Notes: generated by a model not told the origin, from the sequence alone. 64,000 nucleotides of DNA from Torreya grandis (GCA_037957365.1 JARHVA010000158.1:3145001-3209000), one strand, 5' to 3'; positions 10,501 through 23,415 are shown, numbered from the stretch's first letter. Numbers and translations: made by a program.

Positions 10501-13500
10501 TTGTAGCATGTAGGATCTCACCAAAAAAAAAAATGAACAGTATACAAGAATAAAATTCTTCATACATATTTGATTTTAGAATTATAATAACCTAATTTTG
10601 TGGAATTCAAATGTAACCCATGTAGAAACTAGTACAATTAATTAGTTTGACTTTGGATACATAAGGTTTAGGGTGTGGGGTTCAATGTCTTCAATTGTGA
10701 CCATATATGTCACTATGGAAAGGAAACAAATATTTGGTGCAAATAAATATTTGTTTCTTTTTAATATAAAACTTGACATCCCATTGCCCAATGACCCCAC
10801 ACTATTTTTTAGGGAAGAATAATAATAATGCTATAATTTGATAGTGATATATACAACCATAAACTATTATTATAACATATAACGATCATTCTTATTGACT
10901 TTTATAGATTTATTGAGCTTTTTTGCATTGGGAGGTAGACAAAATTGTGTCACCATAGGATTTCTTCTCAAAACAAAGAAAAGAGAAATGAAACCAAACC
11001 CTAGAGGAAAATGACGCTCTTCTAGTGAGGGTTAGAGAATGGAAAACAAGGGAAAGTGTGAAAGCTACCAAACAAGGTAAGATATGCTTTCCACTCCAAC
11101 TTTGGTTCTTGCCAACAACGAAATAAATATGACTATGATTGTAGAAACTAGTAATGATATAAAGAAACAACAATGAAAATATGAAATTATGATGTCTATG
11201 GATTGCCAACTGTTTTCACTTTAAGTGAAGGAACTGAGTAACTAAATGTTGTAATACATAGAACATAATATTTAATTGAAGAACTTAATGATGAACGTAG
11301 TGAAGAACATATCGAAGCAATTAATAACAGAGATGCACTTCTTAAGATAAGACATGTTTGTATAACACACTCTGATATCATACAAATCATGGTACCCCTT
11401 CTTTGTCTCTTAAAGTTTGGTCTTGCTCTCATATAGGTTCGGTGGTTTTCGCTCATTTGATTGTTGTTTTGGGATGAGGAATTTGTTAGGTGCAAAGTCA
11501 GAACTTGAAATTTATTCTCTTGTGTTATCCAAGTCTGAGCAACAAAGTTTCATTATAAACACTAGGCTTGAGAATATCATCTAACACTTCATGGAGTTAA
11601 TTGTGCAAATTTGTTTGAAGTCCAATTTGTCTTTGTTATTTTATAACTTGTTCTAATGAATTCTAATGATTATCTTATGAAATTGGACTTGTGCAACTAA
11701 TTTGGCTTTTATTAGAGTTTATTCACAACTTTTCCATATGATTTGGCTCATTTTCACACTATTTTGGGCTATTTTAGACCAAGGTTTCACAATGGGATTT
11801 ATTATAAGCTTATGTTTATGCCCTTGCTCTTTCTTGGCTCTCTTTACTTAACCATTTTCATTAAAATGTTGATTGCTTAAATTGTTGACTTGTTCGCTTT
11901 GTTTCATAGGATTTTGGTCTTGTTCTTTTAATTTTCACAACATTTTTCCTCTTGTGCTTTGCTTTGGAACTCTTCATGGTGTTTCATAGCCTTTCATTTT
12001 TTGACTCAGCTTTCTAGTCCACACAACCTTTTTTTAGAACTTCACAACTTTATAGACTTAGTCGCATTTATTTCAAGGGACTTGTAACTTTTCAAAGACA
12101 AATGTCTATGAGCCAATCGGGACGAACCATGTGGTGCATTTTTGCACCCTTACACTTAACAATTCGCACAGAAGTCATCGAGCTTGCAAGAATGCGAGGA
12201 ACCTTAATTTGTTAACTTTTCCTAGCCCCTCACATTATCCAAGTTTTAAAGTGGTGCCATACATCAAGCTCTCACATTCGTGCATCCTTGTAACATCTAA
12301 AGGAATTCTATGCCAAGCAAGAGCTTGTGAGATTGCAAACCAATCGCAACATGCCACATGACATAATTTTGTAGCATCGCAATCCAAGGGAAGGCCCAAC
12401 TCATAAGAGACAAATCAAAAGGTGCAAGTTGTGAGAAATTACCACGTGGTGAGGACATTCTATAAAAGGAATACAGTGGAGCCTGATTGTCAAATCCTAT
12501 TACCTATTTAACCCTAAAATATAGATTATGGAATCTAGGGTTAAAGGTGTAGAGATAGCCTAAGGCACAAGGATAATAGACTATCTCTTAAATAGACTAA
12601 TTAATTTACAAACTCAAATAAACAATATTCTGAATTTATATACTGAGATATGTTAAAAATAAAAACTACAACTATGTTAAATATTACAATAATAATGAAA
12701 ATAGGATGCTTTGCTAGTTATTATGTTAATACATGTATGATATAGAATATGGTGAAAATGGATTGCATCAATACCTTGGACCAATATTCTATTTTTAGAA
12801 GTTATACATCTATGGCCTTCGATACTTACATCGACCTTGGATGGTTGCATCGATGCTTTTGTCTAACCTAGATGTAGCTATCTAGTATGAAATACCTACT
12901 AGATATGGATACAACCACTTGGGTTATTCTGAGCTTTTTGTTGCCTTTACTATGGTGTACTTAGATCTGTATCATGGAATGTCGCTTCTTATCAAATAGT
13001 AAAACCCTAGTTCTTCATCTTCATAGTGGTTGCGAGAAAAATGAGTTAGTGGGCACATGGTGTTGAGCTAACCCCAAATACCCCTCTATTAGTGGGTTCT
13101 ACCTACATAGCCACTACTCCAAAGAGGGCCTCATACTCATGTAGTTATACCCTACATCTGGGCTTGTGTGTACATAAGGATGCAATGTGTGATATGCAAG
13201 TACATAGAGTGACCTAACTTGTAACATGGAAAATATGGCTTATGGGATACTCCTTCAGTACTTTAGACATGTAGATGTGTTGTCCCTATGACTGATATAA
13301 AAATAGAGGAAAATAGAGAAGTTTTGCTCACTTGAATGCTTGATTGAATGCTTTTGGCATTTTGCCTTGAGTTGTTTGGTTTGTGTTAGGTGAGGAATGA
13401 ATAAGGGTTGATTGTGTATATATATCAATCCCTTTGGAGAATATCTCACATTAAAATACTTAGGAAGACCATAGGTATACATTTCATTTTCAAATTGTAT

Positions 13501-15059
13501 GACTTTTAAGGCATTGGACACTTGCATTGGGATAGGACACTTGCATCGATGTAGGCTTTTGACTGAATGCAAGTGTCTGGGCATCTAGAAAATAGACATA
13601 GGTCTAATACTTATAGAAATAGAAGATAAGTAGGTTTATAACATTCTGCGTATGATATAAGGTCCAAGTCATTAAAATAACATTGGTCGGGATAAGAGAT
13701 AAGCAATTTCACACAGAGAGATAGTGTATGTGAGCCTTGTGGTAGCGGGAAGGTCTAGAAGTTGAAGGTACATCCATGATATGTATTTTCCAAGTGTGCA
13801 AGTTTAGGGTGCTATATAATTTAGAAATAGTGTCTACACTACCAAGCCATCCCATTGACGACCAAGGTCAAATTTGATGGTTGTCCCTGCCCATCAAAGT
13901 TGAGAATGGACTGCATTTTTCATTCGACTAGTTGGAGTGAAATGGATCTTATCTCATAATGGTGATTAAACATGGGACACAATTCAAAACAACACCTATC
14001 ACCAACATTTAATTAGGCTATGGCATGTGCATTACAAATAAGCAAAGAAAACATGTGGAACAAATATTGCCTAATGGAGTGAGCAGTTACACATAGCGTG
14101 GGCACTTAGTTTTCTTCTACTTTTTCTAGTAACTCTCAGCAGCCCAAATTTAATATGGACCTATCAGTATGGATTTAACATTTATGACATTGCGATCAAA
14201 CATATTCTTCATTAAAATCTTGACTTTAGTTGTATTTCATTGAATGTTTGCAACCACCTGATGAGTGGATGATTAATTATCATTTGGATTGAGAGTCTAT
14301 AAAAGATCACCAGTCTTCTTTGTAAAGGGGCTAGTTGGATGGATAGATAGAGATGGATACAAGACCAGGCATTTCAGTCTTTTTAATGAAAATTTATGCT
14401 TTTTAGTTAATTTTATTTTATGTGAGCTATATGTTGTTTTGAACATATTTCTATAATTCAACTAAGTATGATGAATCCCAGCAAGTGTTTCATGAAACAT
14501 CTTTCAATCTAAAAGGTGCGAAGATTAATGTCCATTACCTATGCATGAATATGGTGATTTTATTATTTCTCCATGGTTGATTTGTGCTCAGACTTTAACA
14601 CCATTTTTGTTTATGATTGTGCATATAATGGTCAAACAAAAAATGGTTTTGAAGGGATATGTGTACTTAACTGAATCAGATTTGTCTTCTTTACAAAATA
14701 AGCTCATTTTTATTTCTCCTTACCTTTACCTTTTGTTTTTTTTTGAAATCTATTAGATTAGATTTAGAGTATAACTGAAAATAGTAATTTGATTTTGCAA
14801 AGTTAAATCTTGTGATTACAAATTATTGTTCATTACTGATATAAAAGTGATTAATGTATTTAGTGAATTGGCAGTAATTAATTAGCTATAATTATTTGTT
14901 AAATCTAGATGTGATGATTCTTTTGGGAAACTTTAGCAAAGTTACTCACATTTTTTTAAAACTTAACCCATATTCCCTTTGATCGGAATAATAAACATAT
15001 CAAACACTATATTTTCTTATATGCCATGACCTAGTGATATAGACCTTGGGGAGATTTCA
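10501..15059. other. Long stretch with no supportable gene
   Basis: I see no conserved domain on either strand. Several minus-strand frames of 60-110 codons (10910-11209, 11196-11495, 13255-13584) have unlikely composition and no context. TATA-like motifs at about 12,470 (CTATAAAAGG) and 14,300 (CTATAAAAGA) could be relics of LTR promoters but have no partner sequence in the window. Confidence 0.45.
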
Positions 15060-15169
15060 TTTCCTGTAAGGGGAGCTAGGGTGGGTTCCCACCCAACCTA
15101 AAGTTGGCATGCCATTTCCTTTAAGGGGAGTTAGGGTGGGTTCCCACCCAACCTAAAGTTGACATGCCA
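15060..15169. repeat. 55-bp tandem duplication with palindrome
   Basis: Two copies start at 15,060 and 15,115 (TTTCCT-TAAGGGGAG) and end in AAGTTG-CATGCCA. Each holds the palindrome GGGTGGGTTCCCACCC. Confidence 0.85.
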
Positions 15170-15900
15170 AATGACCAACCAATATACTTGGTGTTAGAAG
15201 GAGGGCAGTACTTAAGCTTTAACATTTTAAAAGCTTTTTCCAATTGAGACTTTCCAAGTATCAAACTATAAAATAGAAGAATTACCATGAGGTTAAAGTC
15301 TATTGAGGATGACTTTGAACTGTTATACCTTACAGAACATGTAAAAACTAGAGTTGACAAAGGAAAATCTAAAACTAGACATGTCCATTTAGCCAACAAT
15401 TCTCCAACAATTATTGTTCTTTTTGTCAATCATTTTATTATCCCTCTAAATCCACCAATGGTTTTTGCTTGGATAAAAAGAGGTAATTGTCTTATTTATA
15501 TTCTAGGAGTTGTCTATGATTTAGTTAAGAACCTTGATAAATTTTATCCAAGATATGTCCATGGTGGGATTTGAATTAAAAAGGTGTTGTCCCCAAATTT
15601 CATTAGTCTGTGAAATTTGTAGCACTCCATGTTGATCATAGTCAATGATGTCAAAGAGAGCATGAGATAATAATGCATTAATGACAAAGAAGTTATGTTT
15701 GATATCTTGGAGAATATATAACACATATGCAGGTTTGTAAGGATAAAGAAATTGTAAGGCTTCCATAGATTTCTTGGTGAAGTTTTAGTATGTCACTTGA
15801 TCATTTAGAAAGAGAAGCATGCATCTTCTAGCTTAAGAGAATCTAGACCGTCATTGCACATCATGAAGATATGAATGAACCAATAAGTTTGTGCATTTAT
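15170..15900. other. Unassigned stretch; possible retroelement 3' fragment
   Basis: A plus frame at 15,287-15,574 (95 codons) is open without recognisable domain. Just after it, TCCCCAAATTTCAT-(9)-TGTGAAATTTG at about 15,590 matches the segment at about 39,250 located between the pol end and the PPT of element C. This suggests a fragment of a related gypsy 3' end, with low certainty. Confidence 0.3.
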
Positions 15901-16989
15901 TTCAGGTATTTAGAAAGTCAATCTAGGTCAAATTATTTCATGGAGATGTATATAGTGCCAAGAAGGTACCCTTAAAATTTAGACTCTTGAAAGGTTTTCT
16001 AGATCAAGTTATAAACCTTCAAAGTTGCTCTTGCAGATCAGGATGGGATAGACCGTCAAGTTTAACTACATTAAAGTTTGAGGTCACTAGTCAGTTGATC
16101 TAACAGTGATCATTCATTATCCATATCTTGATCCAATGGAGTATGTGAAGTCAAATTGTCAAAGGTTCCTGAGATTAAATATGCTTGTGACATGTGTCTC
16201 AATCTCGTTGAGTTGACATAAGATCAATGGTTCACAGGTGTTTTTACATATAAAGATCGATAGTACGGGATGAGTCAAAGAGTCAATGTATAGAAGACAC
16301 GTAGAGCTACCAAGTGGCATAATTGTGGGAGCTTTGATCTAAGATCAATGGTGAACATTGTAAGGTAAATATCAAGCTACTCTGAGGAGATCAATGGTGT
16401 GTAGTTATCCAAAGTTTCTAGGGATCATGAGATGAGATTAAAGTGCTCGATGTTTACTATTTGTTTAGTGACCGTTCGAATTTAAATATTCAATTTTGTA
16501 AAGGGAAACCAATGCTTAGTTTTTGAGTTATATCTTTTGATCCAAAATGAATTTCTTGATGTAATAAAAAGAAACATTGTAGATGACTTCAAGATGCATC
16601 CATATAATCTAGTTAGAAGGTCTGAATGTTTGTATTGTCAAAGTTGATTGTTTGTTCATTCATGGTGTTACTATGTACAAAATTATATTTAAGCAATTTG
16701 TGCTTTAGTAGAAGAGTGTTTTGGTGGATGTATTCACATGAAGATGTCATAAGGGTTATATGGAATGGACCCATATAGTTAAAAGTGATCCTATGTTCCT
16801 AATTTTCTTGATAAAGTGCTAAATGGATGAACAGGTCTCCATGAGACCTATAAGGGATACTAAGGCCTAATTGAAAGGCATAATTGCTTAAGTGTGACCT
16901 ATAGATGTTATGGCCGACCTGTGAGGATGGTATTGAGCTATGTCTCAACATGATTGATGTCTTAAGGGTTAAGGCAAGTCTTATGGCTG

Positions 16990-17040
16990 ACCAAAAAGTT
17001 GATATTCATGAAGACTCTATAAATAGTGGAGACCAAGGCA
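16990..17040 (+). promoter_or_regulatory. TATA-box core promoter, duplication copy 1
   Basis: TCTATAAATAGTGGAGACC at 17,016 is a canonical plant TATA box in an LTR context. It is conserved without change in the core in copy 2. Confidence 0.55.
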
Positions 17041-17894
17041 ATGGTTTTAAGACTTGAATGAGGAAGTATTGAGAGAATAGAAGATAGAGATGAAGGAAAG
17101 AGATCAGAGATAGTGTACTTAGTGGATGGATTGAATTACAAATGAAGATTGATAGTGTGGGAGAAGTCAAAGAGTCAAATGTGCAGAAGGCATGCACAAC
17201 TACCAAGTGGCATAATCATGAGAGCTCTGATCTAAGATCAACGATGATCATTGAAAAGTAAAGATCAAGCCACTCCGAGGAGATTGGCTGTGCATATTTA
17301 TCCAAAGTTTCCAAGGAGCATGATTTGAGATTAAAGTGCTTGATGTTTAGTGTCTGCTCAATGACTATTGGAATTTGAATATTTAAATTTGTGAAGGAAA
17401 ATGGTGCTTATTTTTTGAGCTATATCTTTTGATCCAAGACAAATTTCTTGATGGAATAAAAATCAAAGTTGTAGAGGACTTCAAGATGCACCCAAAAAAT
17501 CTAGTTAGAAGGTATGAATATTTATACAATCAAATTTATGGAGCTTTAAAGTTGACTATTTGTTCATTCATGGTGTTACTATGTATAAAATTTTGTTTGA
17601 GTAATTTGTGTTTAACAGAAGAGTGTTTTAGTGGATGTATTCACATGAAGATGTCATAAGGGTTATATGGAATGCACCCATATAGTTTAAAGTGATCTTA
17701 TGTTCTTAATTTGCTCGATAAAGTGCTAAATGGGTAAATAGGTCTCCATGAGACCTATAAGGGCTACTAAGGCTTAATTGAAAGGCATAGATACTTAAGT
17801 GTGACCCATAAATACCATGGATAACCTACGAAGATGGTATTGAGCTATGTCTTAACATGATAGATGTCTTAAGGGTTAAGTCAAGTCTTATGGC

Positions 17895-17945
17895 TGACCA
17901 AAAAGTTGATATTCATGAAGACTCTATAAATAGTGGAGACCAAGG
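17895..17945 (+). promoter_or_regulatory. TATA-box core promoter, duplication copy 2
   Basis: Same TCTATAAATAGTGGAGACC motif at about 17,922, followed by the same downstream sequence (CAAGACTTGAATG, GTATTGAGAGA). Confidence 0.55.
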
Positions 17946-18579
17946 TAATGGTTTCAAGACTTGAATGCAAAAGTATTGAGAGAGCAGAAGATAGAGATGA
18001 AGGAAAGAGATCAGAGATAGTGTACTCAGTCGATGGATTCAATTATAGAGTAGATTGAAAATGAGAGAAGAAGCATAGAGTGATCCAAAAGGGGTGTTTG
18101 GATGCATTGCTTGTATGAGAAAATTTGAGTGTGTGTGATGAGTTGAAAGAGAGGTGTTATACATTATTTATCCATTCAAAATGATCTGCAATCATAGTTC
18201 TGAAGTTCTTGATTTCATAAGGTGTTGTGTGGGTGCTTAACATCTAGAATAAGTGGGTGCTTGTTCACACTTAGGGGTGGGTGATTCTTGTAAAGTGATT
18301 GTTTCACTAAAAGGTCTCTTGTTTATGATCATCTTCTAGGAAAAGTAGTCCATGTGTTTGTAGGCTTGAGAGTGGGTTTTATTCCCCAAGAGGGTTTTCC
18401 ACATAGATCTTATGTTATGTGTGTGATCTTGCATCATATTTCTTATTCATTATTATGAACATCTTGTATTCTTTATGAATGCTTTTGGTCATTGATTAAG
18501 ATTTTGAAAGGAATACATTTAAAGTTTGAATATCTTGCATCACAGATTCACCCCCACTCTTAGTGATTGTACCTCCAAC

Positions 18580-18882
18580 ACCCCATTCAATTTTTCTTGA
18601 AAATTGAGTTAAATGAGGGAATGTTGAAAATAGGGTGTTATAAAAAATGTATCCATTTATTTTAAAATTTGAACTCAAGATCTAAATACTGCAGTGTAGT
18701 CATTAGAAATTGATGACTATGATGCAATCATCATGTTTTGATGACTCCAGTGTAGTCATCATAGTCTGATGACTATGATGTAGTCATTATCTTGTGTTAG
18801 GTGGGATTTTATGGTAGTTGACTATCACACACAACATAAGATCTATGGTCAAAGTATAGTTGACTGATCTTTAGGGAAGTCA
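18580..18882 (+). mobile_element. Gypsy 3' fragment: PPT plus first 250 bp of LTR
   Basis: From ACCCCATTCAA to TGATGTAGTCATT this matches 39,285-39,500, the end of element C. It includes a purine-rich tract ending AGGG before TGTTATAAAAA at 18,636, equivalent to LTR start 39,337. The LTR is cut at about 18,882 where the next element begins. Confidence 0.65.
18694..18790. repeat. Palindromic 28-bp tandem repeats in LTR U3
   Basis: Units start at 18,694, 18,721, 18,750 and 18,777. Each has GTAGTCAT or CAATCAT then TGATGACT, so ATGACT and AGTCAT half-sites face each other. The homologous repeat lies at 39,395-39,540. Confidence 0.75.
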
Positions 18883-21573
18883 TGAGACTAAGGCATCTCT
18901 TTGAACTACAAGGGCATGAAACAGGTATGTTAGACCTAAGGGAGTGTCCTAGATGTGGAAAATAGTCATGTAAAAAGTTTCAAAACACTTCTAAGGTGTA
19001 CACACACACTCAATTTTCACTCCAAGGCCCTTGAAGGATAGCAATAAGGTAACAAGCCCATAACCCCAAGTACATGGACCAGAGTAATTTGAGCATATAG
19101 AGGGGTGAAAAACACTTCCAAGACACATGTAATAATGTGATTGAATTTTATATAGGTGTATGAACTATTCATAATAGTGGGAATGACTTTTGAGGCCCAA
19201 AACTCAAACTTGACCTCTCTCTAGCCTCAAGAGAGCTAAGCAAACCACTTGAGGAGCAACTTTAGATGCTTGTACCATCTCTCATAATTCACATGGGACC
19301 CAATTTATTTTGGAGGTGTTTTATGGGTCCCATAAAATCAATATTATGGCATTAAGAGAGAGAGAGGGGCTGTTATTTATGAACAAGGGTTAAGACCCCA
19401 AACAAGTCTTCAACCCTCCTAAAACCCCAGTTGTTACCAGTTTGTAGAGAAAAACCTCAAAAGCACATTTGATGACATATTTATATCCTAAAACATATTG
19501 TATGTTTTTAAATACTCTAAGGAGGTTACACTACTATATTTTTATGTTGACATCACTTGTACGAGTTGCTCCAAATACCCTATTTTTCATTATTTTTCGT
19601 GTTTTTTTGGTGTCTTGATAAGGGGATAACTTAAAAATCATGAGATTAGGTAATTTTGGAGTTTTAATAACTAATAAATCTCAAAAAAATAAATTGTATA
19701 TTTTGAAAGTGGCTAAAACATGCCTGTTTTCCAAGACAATCCCAAATAGGCTCAAAATAAGACTAGGAAGCAATGTAGTTTCTTGGTTTGCACACTTATA
19801 CAGGGTCTCAAGACCCCAAATTTGGCATGGAGGATTGAATTATCCTATTTAAAGTGAATTATATGATTTTTGGTGGTTTCAAATGTGTGGGAGATCCCAG
19901 TATCAAGATTTGTACTTTCTAGGCCTAAGAGGGCTAATTAAGCCTAATTGGAGAAGAAAAGGAAAGAAAAGGAGTAATTCCACTTGTATTATGATCATTA
20001 ATTTCTTTTTTTAGATATAAGTGGATAGAGGGTACTCAAAAATATTCCTAGGTTTTCAATTTGGTCTGTATAATCTTCCAAATAAGGAGCTTTTTAGGTT
20101 TTTAGGGGTACAAGGAATGGGTGCTTTAGAAAGCAAAATGAGAAAATTTGAATGTTTTGGCTACTTGATGGCTCTAAATTCATTTTTTAAATTTTTATAT
20201 CATTCTGAGAATCCATCCATTGTGTAAGTTTTCTTGGTCCAATGCAAAAACTCAATTTCTCTCCCCTAGGCCTTTTTGCGCAAGGAAGAGTCAGTGAGCA
20301 AAAGACCAAATGGATGTATAAAAACATTTACAAAGGATTTATTGAGGTTTATAATTATTTCTATGTGAATTTAAAAGTATGAAAAATTCATATTTGATTG
20401 GAGAAATATTTCAAAGGAGGAAAAGGTCTTGAGAACTCCTAAGAGAACCTTCTCACCTTCCAACACCTGGTCAAAAGACAAAGTCAAATATGCTCAAAGA
20501 GTCCTAACAACCTCAAATAATTGGAGAGACATAATAAATTAAGGAGAATAATAATTTAAATGAATAATTTAATTTGAATTTATGACCTAATCTCAAGGAC
20601 CAAGGCCTATTTTCAAGGAAGACACTTCTTGACCAAGTATTTAAGAGTATGCACGTAAATCTAGGGTGTTGTGTTGTAAGGGTCAAGGACCAAGAATAAA
20701 TTATAATTTAATATTTAAAAATTTAATACATATATAATGTATACCCCTACATGAATTTTTAGAATGAGGATGAAAGATATTCAAGGAATGCTATGTTGGG
20801 TTTGAAGAAGGATTAAGGAAAGGTCACATTTCCTAGTTTTGAGGGCTTTTGTCTTTCTCCCTCTCCTCTCTCTCATTATCACTATATGTAAGCCAAATTT
20901 TGGAATTAAAAAAAATCCTTAATATAATTTGTGTCAAGGAAATTCTTATAAAAACACTTATACTTGCCTATTTTTAATGATTAAGACATAATTCATGCTT
21001 CTTCAAAGCTTGTTTTAGTGTATTTTCATGGTTAGTTGATAAATGATATTGATAGTGCATGTTTACTCTCATATTGTCCTTTCCTCTTACCTATTTTAAT
21101 TTTTTATCTCATCCTTATAGGTTTCATAGTGTGATCTAATCATTTTTTATGTATGGTAAGTGTGATCTCTATTTAGTGTCCATGATAGACCTATTGAATA
21201 AGCTACCTTAGATCATCCATCAAATTGAGCCTATGTGTGAAACATTGATGTATGGAGACCTATCTATTGATAAGTGTAATAGGTTTTATGTATTTATTCA
21301 ACCTTATTAATGCATATAACACAAGTGGAGGTCACATTTTGGTGTATTACCCTAGTTAGATAGGTTTTCCTTTTAGTTTACCTTCTTTCCTTTTCCTTTG
21401 CAAGTTAGTAGTGTAGAGTAAACGTCCTAACTAATATATAAAGGGGATATGGCCCTTATAATATAGAGATTCAATCCACCTATTAGTCCACCTACAACTT
21501 ATGATTGTCTTTATGTTACTTTAGACTATGAAGGCTTAAAACTACCTTCACAAGGGTGTAAGTCTAGTAGTCA
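18883..21573 (+). mobile_element. 5' LTR (2.69 kb) of the pol-less element
   Basis: It begins TGAGACTAAGGCATCTC and ends CTAGTAGTCA, followed after 8 bases by a primer-binding site. It is collinear with 30,567-33,250 throughout, with many substitutions (visibly well over 10%), so the insertion is old. A TATA box (TATATAAAGGGG) lies at 21,435, about 140 bases before the LTR end. ORFs inside (19640-19852, 20021-20227) have no recognised content. No matching target-site duplication was seen beside the two LTRs. Confidence 0.85.
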
Positions 21574-21581
21574 AAAGTTTT

Positions 21582-21598
21582 TGGCATGCCTGATGGGA
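21582..21598 (+). other. Primer-binding site of pol-less element
   Basis: TGGCATGCCTGATGGGA starts 8 bases after the LTR terminal CA. The spacer ends in TTTT as in element A (866-882). It marks the start of minus-strand DNA synthesis. The tRNA is not identified. Confidence 0.7.
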
Positions 21599-21799
21599 CC
21601 CAAGTCCAAAGGAGTGGAAGGATTGTTGGTGTTGTTATTATACTGATAATAATTTATAGGATTTCAAAACATCAATGGTGTCTTTAAGATCTATCAATTG
21701 GTTCTTGCATCCCAAACACAATTTCCAAGTAAATGAATCTTCATTGCACCATTCTAATGTTGTTTTTATGGCTTATTTTTAAGAAAGTAGAAATTTCAT

Positions 21800-22722
21800 G
21801 CAAGTTGATGAGCCTTATTAGTAGTATGGTAATCCTTATCAACCTTATTATGAGCCTAATCAACCTTACCAAGAGTATTATCATTCAAATAATTAGTCTT
21901 GTAAAGATTATGTTGACTTATATTAGCTTTATAGTGACCCTTATCAACTTCACTACGACCCTGGTTATGTGCCTAATCAACCTTGTCAAGACTTACAATA
22001 TTAATACTCACCTCCTCTTACTCCATTTACAACTCAAAATCATGATTCTACTATCCTTGTTAACATTTAGGCCAGATATGTTAAAATCTGAAGGGGTGAT
22101 GAGAGTACAGGGAAGAGAGTTGGATGTGATAGCTTTTCACCTCATTGAAAAGATGAGAAAGATAGTATAAATGTTGATAGATAGGTGGGTAGAAGTTGGA
22201 GAGGATAATAAGTGTGTCATGACTAATGAGCTATGTGAAATGAGAACTATGATCCAATGGTGGGTAGATAGGTTAGTGAGGTGGGATAATCAAGAGGTCT
22301 AACCCAAACCAACTCAACCATATCTTCCTACCCCTGATCAAACTTCTTGTGTACTAAGTTTTCTCCCATCTTCAGCTACCCTTCCTCAAGAGAACAATCT
22401 TATACCATCTTGGAGGCCTTCCTGGGCTATGACTCCTAGTTATACCATGCCAAGTCTTGTGGATGAATCTCTTTCCATCACTCTTCAAAAACCCTCTTGT
22501 TTATCATATCAACCCTCTTATGCTCCTTGTCCTCATGAATTCATTGACCATTCTCAGATGGATCCGCCAAGAGAGATAATTCAACCTCCAAGTGAACCTA
22601 CTACTTTCAAAGTCCTACATTGGAACTAAGAAGTTAAGTATTAGGAGAAATAAGAGGAGGTGAGTGTTATTGAGTTTGATCCCAAAGAAGACATTGTGCC
22701 TATAATTCTTCCCTCATGGAAG
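21800..22722 (+). pseudogene. Anonymous Tyr/Pro/Gln-rich coding remnant, 5' part
   Basis: In one frame 21,830-22,000 reads as repeated PYQPYYEPNQPYQ-like blocks (NPYQ, YYEPNQ, SDPYQ, GYVPNQ) broken by a few stops. After a frame change, 22,080-22,300 gives a helical segment (ELDVIAFHLIEKMRK, ELCEMRTMIQWWVDRL), then a Ser/Pro-rich segment (22,320-22,620) and EFDPKEDIVPIILPSWK up to the inserted LTR at 22,723. This sits where gag is expected, and Tyr/Pro/Gln-rich leaders occur in plant gypsy Gag proteins, but no capsid motif was found. Function is unassigned. Confidence 0.45.
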
Positions 22723-23377
22723 TGTTGATGCTTGGATTTGCACCCTTGAGGAAATGCTCAATTTTCCTCATCCAAGCAGCACAATGGAATCATCTCTCTT
22801 GCTGTGGGTGATAATTCTATTGAGATGAATGTCTAAATGAGGGCTAGCTCCCCTTGATACACCTTAAATCTCTTTATAAATTAATAATTGTGAATGTAAA
22901 GGGAGAAGGAAACAAACTGGGAAAATAAGTGGTGATGCACCAATATTTAATATCCTCTTAACACTAAAACCAATACTTAAATATAAACAAGGGTGTTTCA
23001 CACAAAGTCACAACAAAAACATTGTTTTATCAGTATTTCATAAGTTAGATTCAAGAAGGTATTTGATGTTTAAGAGGGTGATGAATGATTCTACAAAGAG
23101 AATACACATATGCCACTTCTAAGACATTTATACACTTAGTAAAGAATGCTAATAGAGACCTAAAACATCATCCTTTCTACACATTGGTAAGTGACCATAG
23201 ATTGATATGTTAGAAAATAACCTTTTCACTAGTCATTATCAAAAAGATTTGAACTTATACTCAATAGTGCAATGTGAAAATGGTGAAATGACTTGTATAT
23301 TTATTCAAGAGTTACCAATACAAATCTGGCCAAAGTTTTACCATAACCAACAGAGGCCCCCTCAATGACAATAATGA

Positions 23378-23415
<38 letters not shown>

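Larger units (their letters stand above)
16256..18050 (+). repeat. Tandem duplication of about 0.9 kb (two copies)
   Basis: Copy 1 starts at 16,256 (GATCGATAGT..GAGTCAAAGAGTCAA) and copy 2 at 17,147 (GATTGATAGT..AAGTCAAAGAGTCAA). They stay collinear to GATCAGAGATAGTGTACT and GATGGATT at about 17,130 and 18,035. Shared blocks include CTACCAAGTGGCATAAT, TATATCTTTTGATCCAA, GTAGA-GACTTCAAGATGCA and CTATAAATAGTGGAGACCA. A short third start (GATTGAAAATGAGAGAAG) at 18,052 may be the broken continuation. Confidence 0.85.
15900..18575 (+). mobile_element. Copia-like LTR (start uncertain) with internal duplication
   Basis: The 3' end has features of Ty1/copia LTRs of the SIRE type: a GTGGGTTTTATTCCCCAAG block, GAGGGTTTTCCAC, T-rich sequence, then ATTCACCCCCACTC and a terminal CCAACA at about 18,575. 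Two TATA boxes (TCTATAAATAGTGGAG) lie at 17,016 and about 17,922, one in each copy of a large duplication. No copia gag or pol follows and no methionine-tRNA primer site was seen directly after it, so this is probably a solo or truncated LTR. The 5' boundary is a guess. Confidence 0.5.

Noticed and set aside
11340..11400. Possible copia primer-binding site on the minus strand (GATATCAGAGTG)
   Set aside because: Only a partial match, with no LTR end beside it and no gag downstream.
12131..12361. 76-codon ORF near a TATA-like site
   Set aside because: No recognisable domain, ordinary length for chance, no second LTR copy to support an element.
15287..15574. 95-codon ORF as a possible gene
   Set aside because: No family recognised and both strands are open; only the neighbouring short match to 39.25 kb is of note.
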